Positions 1 to 5,666 of a DNA stretch of 8,558 nt are shown piece after piece (the first letter of the stretch is position 1; each line of letters starts with the position of its first letter). This DNA is from Actinomycetes bacterium (GTDB lineage: Bacteria; Actinomycetota; Humimicrobiia; Humimicrobiales; Humimicrobiaceae), in the NCBI GenBank assembly GCA_030609215.1, contig JAUWCR010000045.1:1-8558 (forward strand), given 5' to 3'. The position numbers and the translations under genes are program-made. The notes under the pieces are model-generated. The model was not told the origin of the DNA. It saw nothing but the letters and a program-made list of their open reading frames with translations, and searched no databases.

Positions 1-1
1 G

Positions 2-250
2 GCGCATAATAAATTAAATCTGTACGGAAGCAATCCTAAAATTAAAGAAAAAACAATTAATAACAATGAATTTGTATTTATTTTTCCATCATCTGACCAA
101 CCAGTAGAAATGAATAATCAGGCATGTTTCATTATAAAGTACCCCCAGATTGTAAGAATAGCAGATGAAAGACACCATTACTTTATGTTGCAGGCTGATA
201 AAAGATATATAAAAGATATCGCCAAATCATTATATTTTATTGTTTATTAA
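2..250 (+). CDS. C-terminal fragment of an unrecognised protein (5' end outside window)
   Basis: The frame starting at base 2 is open to the TAA at 248-250 and gives 82 residues with no stop; the start lies before the window. The fragment is mixed in character: an N-terminal polar part rich in Asn, Lys and Glu, a beta-like stretch (EFVFIFPSS), a central segment reading ACFIIKYPQIVRIADERHHYF, and a tail ending in a hydrophobic SLYFIVY. I see no family motif I recognise. The alternating hydrophobic strands would suit a soluble beta-containing domain or the extracytoplasmic tail of a membrane protein, but that is only a guess. No hairpin terminator follows the stop clearly. Codon use is AT-rich like the rest of the window. 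Confidence 0.55.
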   Translation, partial: AHNKLNLYGSNPKIKEKTINNNEFVFIFPSSDQPVEMNNQACFIIKYPQIVRIADERHHYFMLQADKRYIKDIAKSLYFIVY

Positions 251-485
251 TTGAAATCTCTTTTGGAAAGAAAAGTAAGATGCCTCTCATTAGTCGTTTT
301 TAACTTAACTAATTGATTGTGATTACAGAACAATTACATTCTTATGATCTTCTTGCTAATTTCGACTTCTCCAGCTTGTAATAAATAGGGAACCTGCACC
401 AGAAACTGGCATAAATAACATCCAGCAAATTGCCCATGTAATTGATAATACACGAGCGCTATAAGTCATCCATTTAATTTTTCCC
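251..485. other. Intergenic region without a confident gene
   Basis: Together with the promoter and leader that follow, this is the largest gap in the window (251-562). On the + strand it holds no credible reading frame. On the minus strand it contains a possible 48-residue membrane peptide, listed separately. A weak inverted repeat (TGATTGT and ACAATTA with one mismatch and a 9-base loop, about 314-336) is followed by no T-run, so I do not call it a terminator. The stretch around 370-470 has a more balanced base composition than the flanking spacers, which may mean it is or was coding. Confidence 0.5.
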
Positions 486-502
486 TTGACAGCATAATTC
501 AT
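356..502 (-). CDS. Possible small single-span membrane protein, or remnant of one
   Basis: On the minus strand an ATG at 502-500 opens a 48-residue frame ending at a TAG (358-356). The product has a basic N-terminus (Lys 6, 8 and 10), then a hydrophobic, Trp-rich segment from about residue 18 to 43 (reading ITWAICWMLFMPVSGAG), and a short tail ending RSRN. This is the layout of a small single-span membrane protein rather than of random sequence. Against it: there is no Shine-Dalgarno motif before the ATG, and its 5' end overlaps the strong + strand promoter at 486-513. It may be a genuine small gene, a decayed remnant of a longer membrane protein, or chance. I cannot name a family. Confidence 0.3.
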   Translation of the reverse strand: MNYAVKGKIKWMTYSARVLSITWAICWMLFMPVSGAGSLFITSWRSRN

Positions 503-513
503 TTATATATAAT
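486..513 (+). promoter_or_regulatory. Consensus sigma70/sigmaA promoter for the AbrB-methyltransferase unit
   Basis: A perfect -35 box TTGACA (486-491) is separated by 16 bases from a perfect -10 box TATAAT (508-513). Transcription would start near 520, giving a leader of about 43 bases before the ATG at 563. Both hexamers match consensus exactly, so basal expression should be strong unless it is repressed. The downstream gene is an AbrB-type DNA-binding protein, so autorepression at this site is possible but not shown by the sequence. Confidence 0.8.
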
Positions 514-562
514 AAGTATGTAAAATATGATTTATATGAAATATAAGTAAAGGAGAATAAAA

Positions 563-799
563 ATGATGAAACATAAAAGAGGCAAACACATATACGGAAC
601 AGTAAAGGTTGGTGAGAGAGGACAAATAGTTATCCCAAAAGAAGCAAGAGAGCAATTTAATATAAAGCCTGGGGATAGCTTAATTGTACTCGGGAGAAGA
701 AAAAGAGGGATAGCATTAGTTAAAGCAGATATTATGAATAGTTTCATAATGAAAATGTTTGGTGGGCTAGAAAACCTTGATGAAGAAGATACTGAATAA
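563..799 (+). CDS. AbrB/MazE/SpoVT-family DNA-binding protein
   Basis: This 78-residue protein carries an N-terminal swapped-hairpin AbrB domain at about residues 10-55. The hallmark core runs YGTVKVGERGQIVIPKEARE (11-30), then FNIKPGDSLIVLG (32-44) and GIALVKAD (49-56). The family forms dimers that bind DNA through the interleaved beta hairpins, as transition-state regulators or antitoxins. The short C-terminal tail, about residues 57-78, is Met-rich and ends acidic (EEDTE). The start at 563 is supported by AAAGGAG at 549-555, seven bases upstream; the next codon is also ATG (566). A methyltransferase gene follows after 33 bases and no toxin gene is adjacent, so a transcription factor is more likely than a MazE-type antitoxin. 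Targets are unknown; its own strong promoter is one candidate. Confidence 0.88.
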   Translation: MMKHKRGKHIYGTVKVGERGQIVIPKEAREQFNIKPGDSLIVLGRRKRGIALVKADIMNSFIMKMFGGLENLDEEDTE

Positions 800-832
800 C
801 AAATTAATAATAAATAAAAGAAAGGAAATACA

Positions 833-1375
833 ATGAATATGTTAATATCAACTATTGGTTTCAACCTTATGTCTTTCGGATTTAAAATCCGTAACTTTTT
901 TAATCCCCCTGCTAATATTTTAGAGGAGGCTAAAATAAAGCCAGGGTTTTATATATTAGATTATGGATGTGGACCTGGAAGTTATTCTATTGCCGCTTCT
1001 GAACTTGTAGGAAAATTAGGGAAAGTTTATGCTCTGGATATTCATCCTCTTGCCATTAAGAAAGTAAAAGATATTGCATCAAAGAGACAGTTAGAAAATA
1101 TAGAAACAATTCATTCTAATTGTAAAACCAGTCTACCTGAAAGTAGTATAGATACTATCCTTTTATATGATGTTTTTCATGAATTAAGTAATCCAAATGC
1201 AGTATTGGAAGAGCTGTATCGTATATTAAGGTCCGGCGGTATCTTGTCTTTTAGCGATCATCACATGAAAGAACATGAGTTCTTAACAAAAATTACAGCT
1301 AATGATTTCTTTAAGCCGCTTAAGAAAAATAAGCATACATATAGTTTTGTAAAAAAGAATTGTGTTATAATTTAA
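833..1375 (+). CDS. Class I SAM-dependent methyltransferase
   Basis: The 180-residue protein has the Rossmann-like methyltransferase fold in order: the glycine-rich motif I LDYGCGPGSYS (42-52) that holds S-adenosylmethionine, the acidic end of strand 2 at ALDIHP (Asp69, ribose contact), a motif IV-like LLYDVFHEL (110-118), and the post-core helix and strand EELYRILRSGGILSFSD (126-142). It is shorter than UbiE/COQ5-type enzymes (about 230-250), with a compact C-terminal part ending in a basic stretch. The substrate cannot be told from sequence; a small molecule is more likely than nucleic acid because there is no added binding domain. AAAGGA at 821-826, six bases upstream, supports the ATG at 833; a second ATG at 839 is in frame. 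It lies 33 bases after the AbrB-like gene and should share its transcript. Confidence 0.85.
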   Translation: MNMLISTIGFNLMSFGFKIRNFFNPPANILEEAKIKPGFYILDYGCGPGSYSIAASELVGKLGKVYALDIHPLAIKKVKDIASKRQLENIETIHSNCKTSLPESSIDTILLYDVFHELSNPNAVLEELYRILRSGGILSFSDHHMKEHEFLTKITANDFFKPLKKNKHTYSFVKKNCVII

Positions 1376-1405
1376 TTGATATCATTTATAATGCTTTAAT
1401 ATAAT
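1376..1405 (+). promoter_or_regulatory. Candidate promoter for phoR-phoB
   Basis: TTGATA (1376-1381) and TATAAT (1400-1405) are separated by 18 bases, a plausible sigma70/sigmaA promoter that starts directly after the methyltransferase stop codon. The start site would be near 1412, about 26 bases before the phoR ATG. The -35 box overlaps the 8-base palindrome TGATATCA (1377-1384). Two further TATAAT words lie at 1366-1371 and 1387-1392, so the exact -10 is uncertain in this AT-rich spacer. I do not see an in-register Pho box here. Confidence 0.45.
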
Positions 1406-1437
1406 AATAGAATTTAATAAAAATAATAGGATAAGAA

Positions 1438-2787
1438 ATGGTATTTTATCAAACATTACTTATAATATTATCCTGTATTATCATTGCTTTGATAATATTA
1501 CTTGTAATTTACCGGTGTAGATCAAATTCTACCTTTAAAAAAATTAAAACCCTCATAGAGAATTTAATAATAGATACCTATGACAATAAAGATGAGACTA
1601 GCAAAATAATTCAAAAAAATACTGGCATATATAATAAACAAATGCTTGAAAACTATATAGCCAGACTGAAAGAAAATATAGATACACTCCTAAGAAACTC
1701 CCAGCAAAAGACAAATTTAGTAAATTTAATTCTTAATAATGTATCTCTTGGAATATTAATAATTGATAATAATAGGAGAATTATACGAATTAATGAAAGC
1801 CTTATGAGTTTATTTTATTTAGATAAGATTAAAATTATAGATAACAAAACCATTATGGTTTTTAATAATGAAAATTTTGAAAACCTAATATCAAAATCTT
1901 TTAATAATTTAGAGGCCCAGCAAGAAAGAATAACTTTTTTTGGGGACGAGGATATATCCTTGGATATCGTAGCAATTCCTATTACACCAGAATGCAGTAT
2001 TGTAACGAAAGAAGATATAAAGAAACTTAGGGATATGCGAACAAAAATAAATCTTTTTATAATAATTAGAAATATCACACAGGAAATCGAATTCTCAAAA
2101 TTAAGAAGCCAATTTGTTGCCAATATATCTCATGAAATGAAAACCCCGCTTACTTCTATAAAGGGATATACTGAAACTGCAATTGAAGATGATATGAAAG
2201 ATAAGAATAGAGTTAAGAGTTACCTCGGAAAGAGTTTAAAAGAAGTAAATAGGCTAAATTTTCTAATTGACGATGTCTTGAATCTATCAAAGATTGAATA
2301 TAGGAGAAATATATTATTTGCTAAAAAGTATAACCTGGTCAATATAATAAATGAAGTCATAAATTCTCTGGTATTCTTAGCAGATCAGAACAATGTAAAA
2401 ATCAAATTATATTGTGATGAAGATACAGTTTTTTTTATTACTGATGAAGAACTATTCAGACAAATGGTAAAAAATATAGTTGAGAATTTTATATTTCATG
2501 CAGGTAGAGACAAGAAATTAGATATAAATTTAAGTGAAGAAAATAATTATATCAATATTACTTTTACAGACAATGGGGTAGGAATAAGTAAAGAAGATTC
2601 TCCCTATATTTTCCAGAGATTCTATAGAGGGAAAAATCCTATAACTACCAAAACTATAGGATCGGGTCTGGGCCTATCAATAGTAAAACATATTGTAGAG
2701 CTACATAATGGGAAAATCAGTGTGAATAGTAAGCCAAATGTAAAAACAGTTTTTAAAATTGTTTTACCTAAAAAAGCAAAAGATTAA
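1438..2787 (+). CDS. phoR: PhoR-like sensor histidine kinase of the phosphate two-component system
   Basis: This 449-residue membrane kinase has one N-terminal transmembrane helix (about 5-25), a linker, a PAS-like domain (about 90-215, with LGILIIDNNRRIIRINE at 104-120), a HisKA domain with phospho-accepting His232 in SHEMKTPLTSIKGYTE, and a HATPase_c domain. The ATPase motifs are: N-box Asn346 and Asn350, G1 box DNGVGI (378-383), F-box IFQRFYRG (391-398) and G2 box GSGLGLSIV (408-416). The N-box ends ENFIFHAG where most kinases read NAxKYT or similar. There is essentially no extracytoplasmic domain, so it probably senses the Pst/PhoU state from the cytoplasmic side, as known for E. coli PhoR; that is inference. 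AGGA at 1428-1431 supports the ATG. Assignment as PhoR rests on the adjacent PhoB-type regulator and pst genes. Confidence 0.88.
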   Translation: MVFYQTLLIILSCIIIALIILLVIYRCRSNSTFKKIKTLIENLIIDTYDNKDETSKIIQKNTGIYNKQMLENYIARLKENIDTLLRNSQQKTNLVNLILNNVSLGILIIDNNRRIIRINESLMSLFYLDKIKIIDNKTIMVFNNENFENLISKSFNNLEAQQERITFFGDEDISLDIVAIPITPECSIVTKEDIKKLRDMRTKINLFIIIRNITQEIEFSKLRSQFVANISHEMKTPLTSIKGYTETAIEDDMKDKNRVKSYLGKSLKEVNRLNFLIDDVLNLSKIEYRRNILFAKKYNLVNIINEVINSLVFLADQNNVKIKLYCDEDTVFFITDEELFRQMVKNIVENFIFHAGRDKKLDINLSEENNYINITFTDNGVGISKEDSPYIFQRFYRGKNPITTKTIGSGLGLSIVKHIVELHNGKISVNSKPNVKTVFKIVLPKKAKD

Positions 2788-2834
2788 AATATTAATAAAT
2801 AAAGTGTTTCTACTAAATTTAATAATTTATTTTG

Positions 2835-2841
2835 AAAAGGA
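2835..2841 (+). promoter_or_regulatory. Ribosome binding site that sets the phoB start at 2847
   Basis: AAAAGGA (2835-2841) lies five bases before the ATG at 2847. The frame can be extended to a TTG at 2832, but that codon sits before and beside this site and would add the residues MKRIV, which lie outside the receiver fold. The ATG at 2847 gives the canonical receiver start MAKIIYVVDDE. Confidence 0.75.
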
Positions 2842-2846
2842 TAGTG

Positions 2847-3548
2847 ATGGCTAAAATTATTTATGTCGTTGACGATGAGGAAAATATATTGGAAATAATT
2901 ACTTTCAACTTAAAAAAAAGTAGCTATACAGTTAAGGGATTCCGAACTGGTTCAGATTTCTTAGATGAGTTCAATAGATCAAAACCAGATCTTGTTGTTC
3001 TTGATTTAATGCTTCCTGATATGGATGGTCTGGACATCTGTAAGAATATAAAGTCTAAAACTGATATTCCAATTATAATTTTGAGTGCAAAAAGTGAAGA
3101 ACTTGATAAGATTCTGGGTTTGGAACTGGGTGCAGATGATTATATGGTTAAGCCTTTTAGTGTAAGAGAACTCATTGCAAGAATAAAAAATATATTAAAA
3201 AGAGCACCGATAGATACAAGTATTGGTGCATTAAAAAAAGAGTTTTATTTTGATGATATCAATCTATCAATCGATGAAAAAAAACACGAAATATTACTTG
3301 ATAATAAATTTATAAAACTTAATCCCAAAGAATTCAAGACAATCTCTATGCTGCTTAGAAATCTAAACAATCTCTCTAAAAGAAATGACATTATTGCATA
3401 CGTATGGGGTGAAGACTACTATGGTGACACCAGGACACTTGACGTTCACATTAGAAGAATTAGAGAGAAGCTTTCCTATAAAAATTTTGGAGGGAACTAT
3501 ATTAAAACAGTTCATGGTTATGGCTATAAACTGATAGATAAAATTTAA
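2847..3548 (+). CDS. phoB: PhoB/PhoP-like response regulator (OmpR family)
   Basis: This is the DNA-binding partner of the upstream kinase, 233 residues from the chosen ATG. The receiver domain (about 3-118) has the acidic pair Asp9-Asp10, phospho-acceptor Asp53 in VVLDLMLPDMDG, Ser80 at the switch position usually Thr or Ser, and Lys102 in MVKPFS. The C-terminal winged helix (about 132-231) has the recognition-helix segment DTRTLDVHIRRIREKL (194-209) and the wing VHGYGYKL (222-229). Phosphorylated, it should bind the Pho box just downstream and activate pst. It follows phoR by 59 bases with no terminator between, so the pair is one operon, in the order kinase then regulator, the reverse of most phoB-phoR operons. 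In Bacillus nomenclature the equivalent would be phoP. Confidence 0.9.
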   Translation: MAKIIYVVDDEENILEIITFNLKKSSYTVKGFRTGSDFLDEFNRSKPDLVVLDLMLPDMDGLDICKNIKSKTDIPIIILSAKSEELDKILGLELGADDYMVKPFSVRELIARIKNILKRAPIDTSIGALKKEFYFDDINLSIDEKKHEILLDNKFIKLNPKEFKTISMLLRNLNNLSKRNDIIAYVWGEDYYGDTRTLDVHIRRIREKLSYKNFGGNYIKTVHGYGYKLIDKI

Positions 3549-3583
3549 TTATTTTTTAATATATATTTAACTTTTTGTTAACA
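3545..3583 (+). promoter_or_regulatory. Pho box: four in-register TTAA-type direct repeats upstream of pstS
   Basis: TTAATT (3545-3550), TTAATA (3556-3561), TTAACT (3567-3572) and TTAACA (3578-3583) are each separated by exactly five bases, an 11-bp period that places all on one face of the helix. A weaker fifth unit, TTTATT, sits in register at 3589-3594. Bacillus PhoP boxes are TT(A/C/T)ACA-like repeats spaced by about five bases, and E. coli PhoB also binds 11-bp direct repeats. The first unit overlaps the phoB stop codon (3546-3548). The spacer is AT-rich, so isolated TTAA words are expected; the register and the location carry the argument. Confidence 0.75.
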
Positions 3584-3600
3584 TATGCTTTATTTTTATC

Positions 3601-3609
3601 TGCTAGACT
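3601..3609 (+). promoter_or_regulatory. Candidate extended -10 element of the pstS promoter
   Basis: TGCTAGACT (3601-3609) matches an extended -10 (TG, one base, then TATAAT-like). It lies 17 bases after the last strong Pho repeat (3583) and has no good -35 hexamer at standard spacing. This is the pattern expected of a promoter that depends on an activator bound upstream. The transcript would begin near 3616, giving a leader of about 40 bases. Other AT-rich -10 choices, such as TATTTT at 3591-3596, cannot be excluded. Confidence 0.4.
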
Positions 3610-3637
3610 TACCTCCAATATCAATTTGAAAAATTTG

Positions 3638-3646
3638 AAAGGGAGG
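3638..3646 (+). promoter_or_regulatory. Strong ribosome binding site that sets the pstS start at 3656
   Basis: AAAGGGAGG (3638-3646) is the best Shine-Dalgarno match in the window and lies nine bases before the ATG at 3656. The same frame is open upstream to a TTG at 3575, but that codon falls inside the Pho box and would put 27 extra residues before the lipoprotein signal peptide. The ATG at 3656 is therefore the start; ATG 3674 is a weaker internal alternative. Confidence 0.8.
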
Positions 3647-3655
3647 AAAGTAAAA

Positions 3656-4639
3656 ATGGGTAAAATTAACATCATGAGGGGGAAAAATATATGGTTATTT
3701 CTTAGTATAACTGCCATTATTTTACTTCTGGTATCTCTTCCTTTAACAGGTTGCAAGAAAGATACTTCTACTGATAAAGAAGCAGCAACATCCACTGAAG
3801 GAGAAACAACATCCGCGCAAGAAGAGTCATCATCTGCAGGAGAAGAATTGAAATTCGAAGGCAAGGAACTGTTAGTATCTGGCTCTACTACTCTTCTACC
3901 ATTTGCTGAACCTGCAGCAGCAGCATTTATGGAAAAATTCGGTGGCTCAATAACTGTAAATGGTGGAGGTTCTGGAGTAGGTGTCTCTGAGTGTATTAAT
4001 GGTATTAATGATATTGGTAATGCCTCAAGACAAGCTAAAGACGGTGAGAAAGAAGAAGCAGCAGCAGTTGGTATTGAACTAATTGAAGTAACTGTAGCCT
4101 ATGATGGAATATCAGTTATAGTAAGTAAAAATGTTAATGTATCAGAACTTACTACAAGGCAGCTATCTGATATTTTTAGATGTGAAATAACCAACTGGAG
4201 TGAAGTTGGCGGAGATGATGCCGAAATAGTATTAGCTTCAAGAGATTCTAACTCAGGAACATATGAATACTTCCTGGAACATGTTGTTCAGATGGGAAAA
4301 TCAGAAAAAGATAATGATTTCTCGCCTATGGCTTTAGCACTTCAATCTAATGCAGATGTGGTAAATACAGTTACTGACAATGACAACGCAATTGGTTACA
4401 TAGGTCTTGGGTATCTAAAAGAAGCATTAGACAAAAGCGCTAATGCAATAACTGTTGATGGTATTGATCCTTCTGTTGAAACTGTTCAGAATGGAACATA
4501 TCCAATATCTAGAGGTCTGTATAATTACTACAGAAAAGGTGACCTGAGCGGAATGGGACAGTCTTATATTGACTTTCTTTTAAGTGACGAAGGTCAGCAG
4601 CTAGCACTTGATGCAGGATTTGTTCCTCTAAATAAATAA
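3656..4639 (+). CDS. pstS: Phosphate-binding lipoprotein of the Pst ABC transporter
   Basis: PstS captures inorganic phosphate outside the membrane and delivers it to PstCA. The 327-residue precursor has a basic N-terminus, a hydrophobic core (about 12-30) and a lipobox LTGC with lipid-anchored Cys33. A low-complexity linker rich in Ser, Thr and Glu (about 36-65) tethers the binding domain. Ligand motifs are visible: SGSTTLLP (75-82), GGGSGVGV (103-110), NASR (122-125), the YDG around Asp150, and SRDSNSGTYE (195-204). These are the classic phosphate-contacting loops of PstS, with Ser and Thr side chains plus Arg and Asp. It is the first gene after the Pho box and has the strongest ribosome binding site, as suits a protein needed in excess over the permease. 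The lipid anchor fits a Gram-positive-type or otherwise surface-anchored protein. Confidence 0.95.
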   Translation: MGKINIMRGKNIWLFLSITAIILLLVSLPLTGCKKDTSTDKEAATSTEGETTSAQEESSSAGEELKFEGKELLVSGSTTLLPFAEPAAAAFMEKFGGSITVNGGGSGVGVSECINGINDIGNASRQAKDGEKEEAAAVGIELIEVTVAYDGISVIVSKNVNVSELTTRQLSDIFRCEITNWSEVGGDDAEIVLASRDSNSGTYEYFLEHVVQMGKSEKDNDFSPMALALQSNADVVNTVTDNDNAIGYIGLGYLKEALDKSANAITVDGIDPSVETVQNGTYPISRGLYNYYRKGDLSGMGQSYIDFLLSDEGQQLALDAGFVPLNK

Positions 4640-4672
4640 CTTGTGATTTTTTAAAGAATTATATTCAAAATG

Positions 4673-4709
4673 GGGCTATGAATATGCTGTAGAGTAATCT
4701 TCATAGCCC
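4673..4709 (+). terminator. Hairpin between pstS and pstC (partial terminator or mRNA stabiliser)
   Basis: GGGCTATGAA (4673-4682) pairs perfectly over 10 bases with TTCATAGCCC (4700-4709), with a 17-base loop. It lies 33 bases after the pstS stop. The stem is followed only by TTT and then ACAC, so it is a poor classical rho-independent terminator. In pst and other binding-protein transporter operons such hairpins are known to cap the first-gene transcript, so that the binding protein is made in excess of the permease; applying this here is inference. Confidence 0.6.
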
Positions 4710-4761
4710 TTTACACTAAAAAAACTGGAATAATAGATACAAATTTTATAAAATACTTAGG

Positions 4762-5661
4762 ATGGAAAAACTAAAAAAATCAAAAAAATCAAAATTTAGA
4801 ACTTTTAAAGCCTTTTTAATTTCAAGATTTATATTCATAAATGGCATTATTTCAATAGTAGTCCTGGGCTTAATATTAGCCTTTTTAGTATATAACTCAA
4901 TTAAGTTTTTTTCATCATATCCTTTTTTTAGCTTTATTACCGGTACAAGATGGTCCCCTACTGTAAATGAGAAATTTGGTTTTGTACCTTTGATGGTGGG
5001 ATCCCTCGAGGTAGCTTTTGGAGCAATAATAATAGCAGTTCCTTTTAGTGTCGGTGTAGCAATCTATATTGGAGAGCTTGCTCCAAGACCAGTAAGAGAG
5101 ATACTAAAACCTATTATTGAAGTTCTTGCTACCTTACCATCAGTAGTGTTAGGCTTTATTGGATTAAAAACTATTGTTCCCTTTATTAAAAACTTTTTCA
5201 ACCTAAGCATAGGTTTAACAGCTTTAAGCGGCTCAATAATACTTGCATTTATGAGCATGCCTACCATAATATCTATTTCCGAAGATGCCATAAATGCAGT
5301 TCCAAACAGACTACGTAATGCATCTTTAGCTTTAGGGGCAAATAAATGGGAAACTACATATAAAATAGTTGTCCCAACTGCATCATCCGGGATTTTAGCT
5401 GCAATTATGCTTGGACTTGGAAGAATTATTGGAGAAACAATGGCAGTTTTAATGATTACTGGAAATTCACCAAGAATTGTTTTTTCTTGGCTGCAACCAG
5501 TCCGAACAATAACTGCTACAATAGCAGCCGAAATGGGAGAGACGGTGCAGGGTGGTTTGCATTATTCAGCATTATTTGCAATAGGACTCATACTGTTTTT
5601 AGTTACTTTTTTAATAAATTTTACATCTGATAGATTTGTAAACAGGATAAGAAATTTATAG
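4762..5661 (+). CDS. pstC: Phosphate ABC transporter permease PstC
   Basis: This 299-residue inner-membrane permease has about six transmembrane helices (roughly 24-44, 77-103, 119-139, 152-171, 208-232, 267-287). The cytoplasmic EAA loop that docks on the ATPase reads EDAINAVPNRLRNASLALGA and on to IVVP (174-205), followed by GLGRIIGET (217-225), both typical of PstC/PstA. The N-terminus is strongly basic (seven Lys among residues 3-16), in line with the positive-inside rule. The start is odd: the only Shine-Dalgarno-like bases, TTAGG, end directly against the ATG, and no other start codon lies between the upstream stop at 4717 and this ATG. The gene ends five bases before pstA, so the two permease subunits are translated together. 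Confidence 0.94.
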   Translation: MEKLKKSKKSKFRTFKAFLISRFIFINGIISIVVLGLILAFLVYNSIKFFSSYPFFSFITGTRWSPTVNEKFGFVPLMVGSLEVAFGAIIIAVPFSVGVAIYIGELAPRPVREILKPIIEVLATLPSVVLGFIGLKTIVPFIKNFFNLSIGLTALSGSIILAFMSMPTIISISEDAINAVPNRLRNASLALGANKWETTYKIVVPTASSGILAAIMLGLGRIIGETMAVLMITGNSPRIVFSWLQPVRTITATIAAEMGETVQGGLHYSALFAIGLILFLVTFLINFTSDRFVNRIRNL

Positions 5662-5666
5662 GCATA

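Noticed and set aside
314..336. Weak inverted repeat TGATTGT / ACAATTA as a terminator for the upstream gene
   Set aside because: It has a mismatch, is AT-only apart from two G/C positions and is not followed by a T-run.
532..864. 110-residue minus-strand reading frame across the AbrB-like gene
   Set aside because: It is antisense to a well-supported AbrB protein, with the Ser/Pro/Phe-rich composition typical of a shadow frame.
1365..1419. TTAA/TTATAA words before phoR as a Pho box for autoregulation
   Set aside because: The spacings are irregular (14, 10 and 18 bases) and do not keep the 11-bp register seen upstream of pstS.
2832..2846. TTG start giving a five-residue longer response regulator
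   Set aside because: It lies beside the AAAAGGA ribosome binding site and adds residues outside the receiver fold; ATG 2847 has proper spacing.
3575..3655. N-terminal extension of pstS from a TTG
   Set aside because: It falls within the Pho box and promoter and would bury the lipoprotein signal peptide 27 residues in; the strong AAAGGGAGG serves ATG 3656.
3556..3864. Minus-strand reading frame opposite the pstS signal peptide and linker
   Set aside because: Its Ser/Val-rich start mirrors the Glu/Ser/Thr linker codons of pstS; it has no motif or ribosome binding site.
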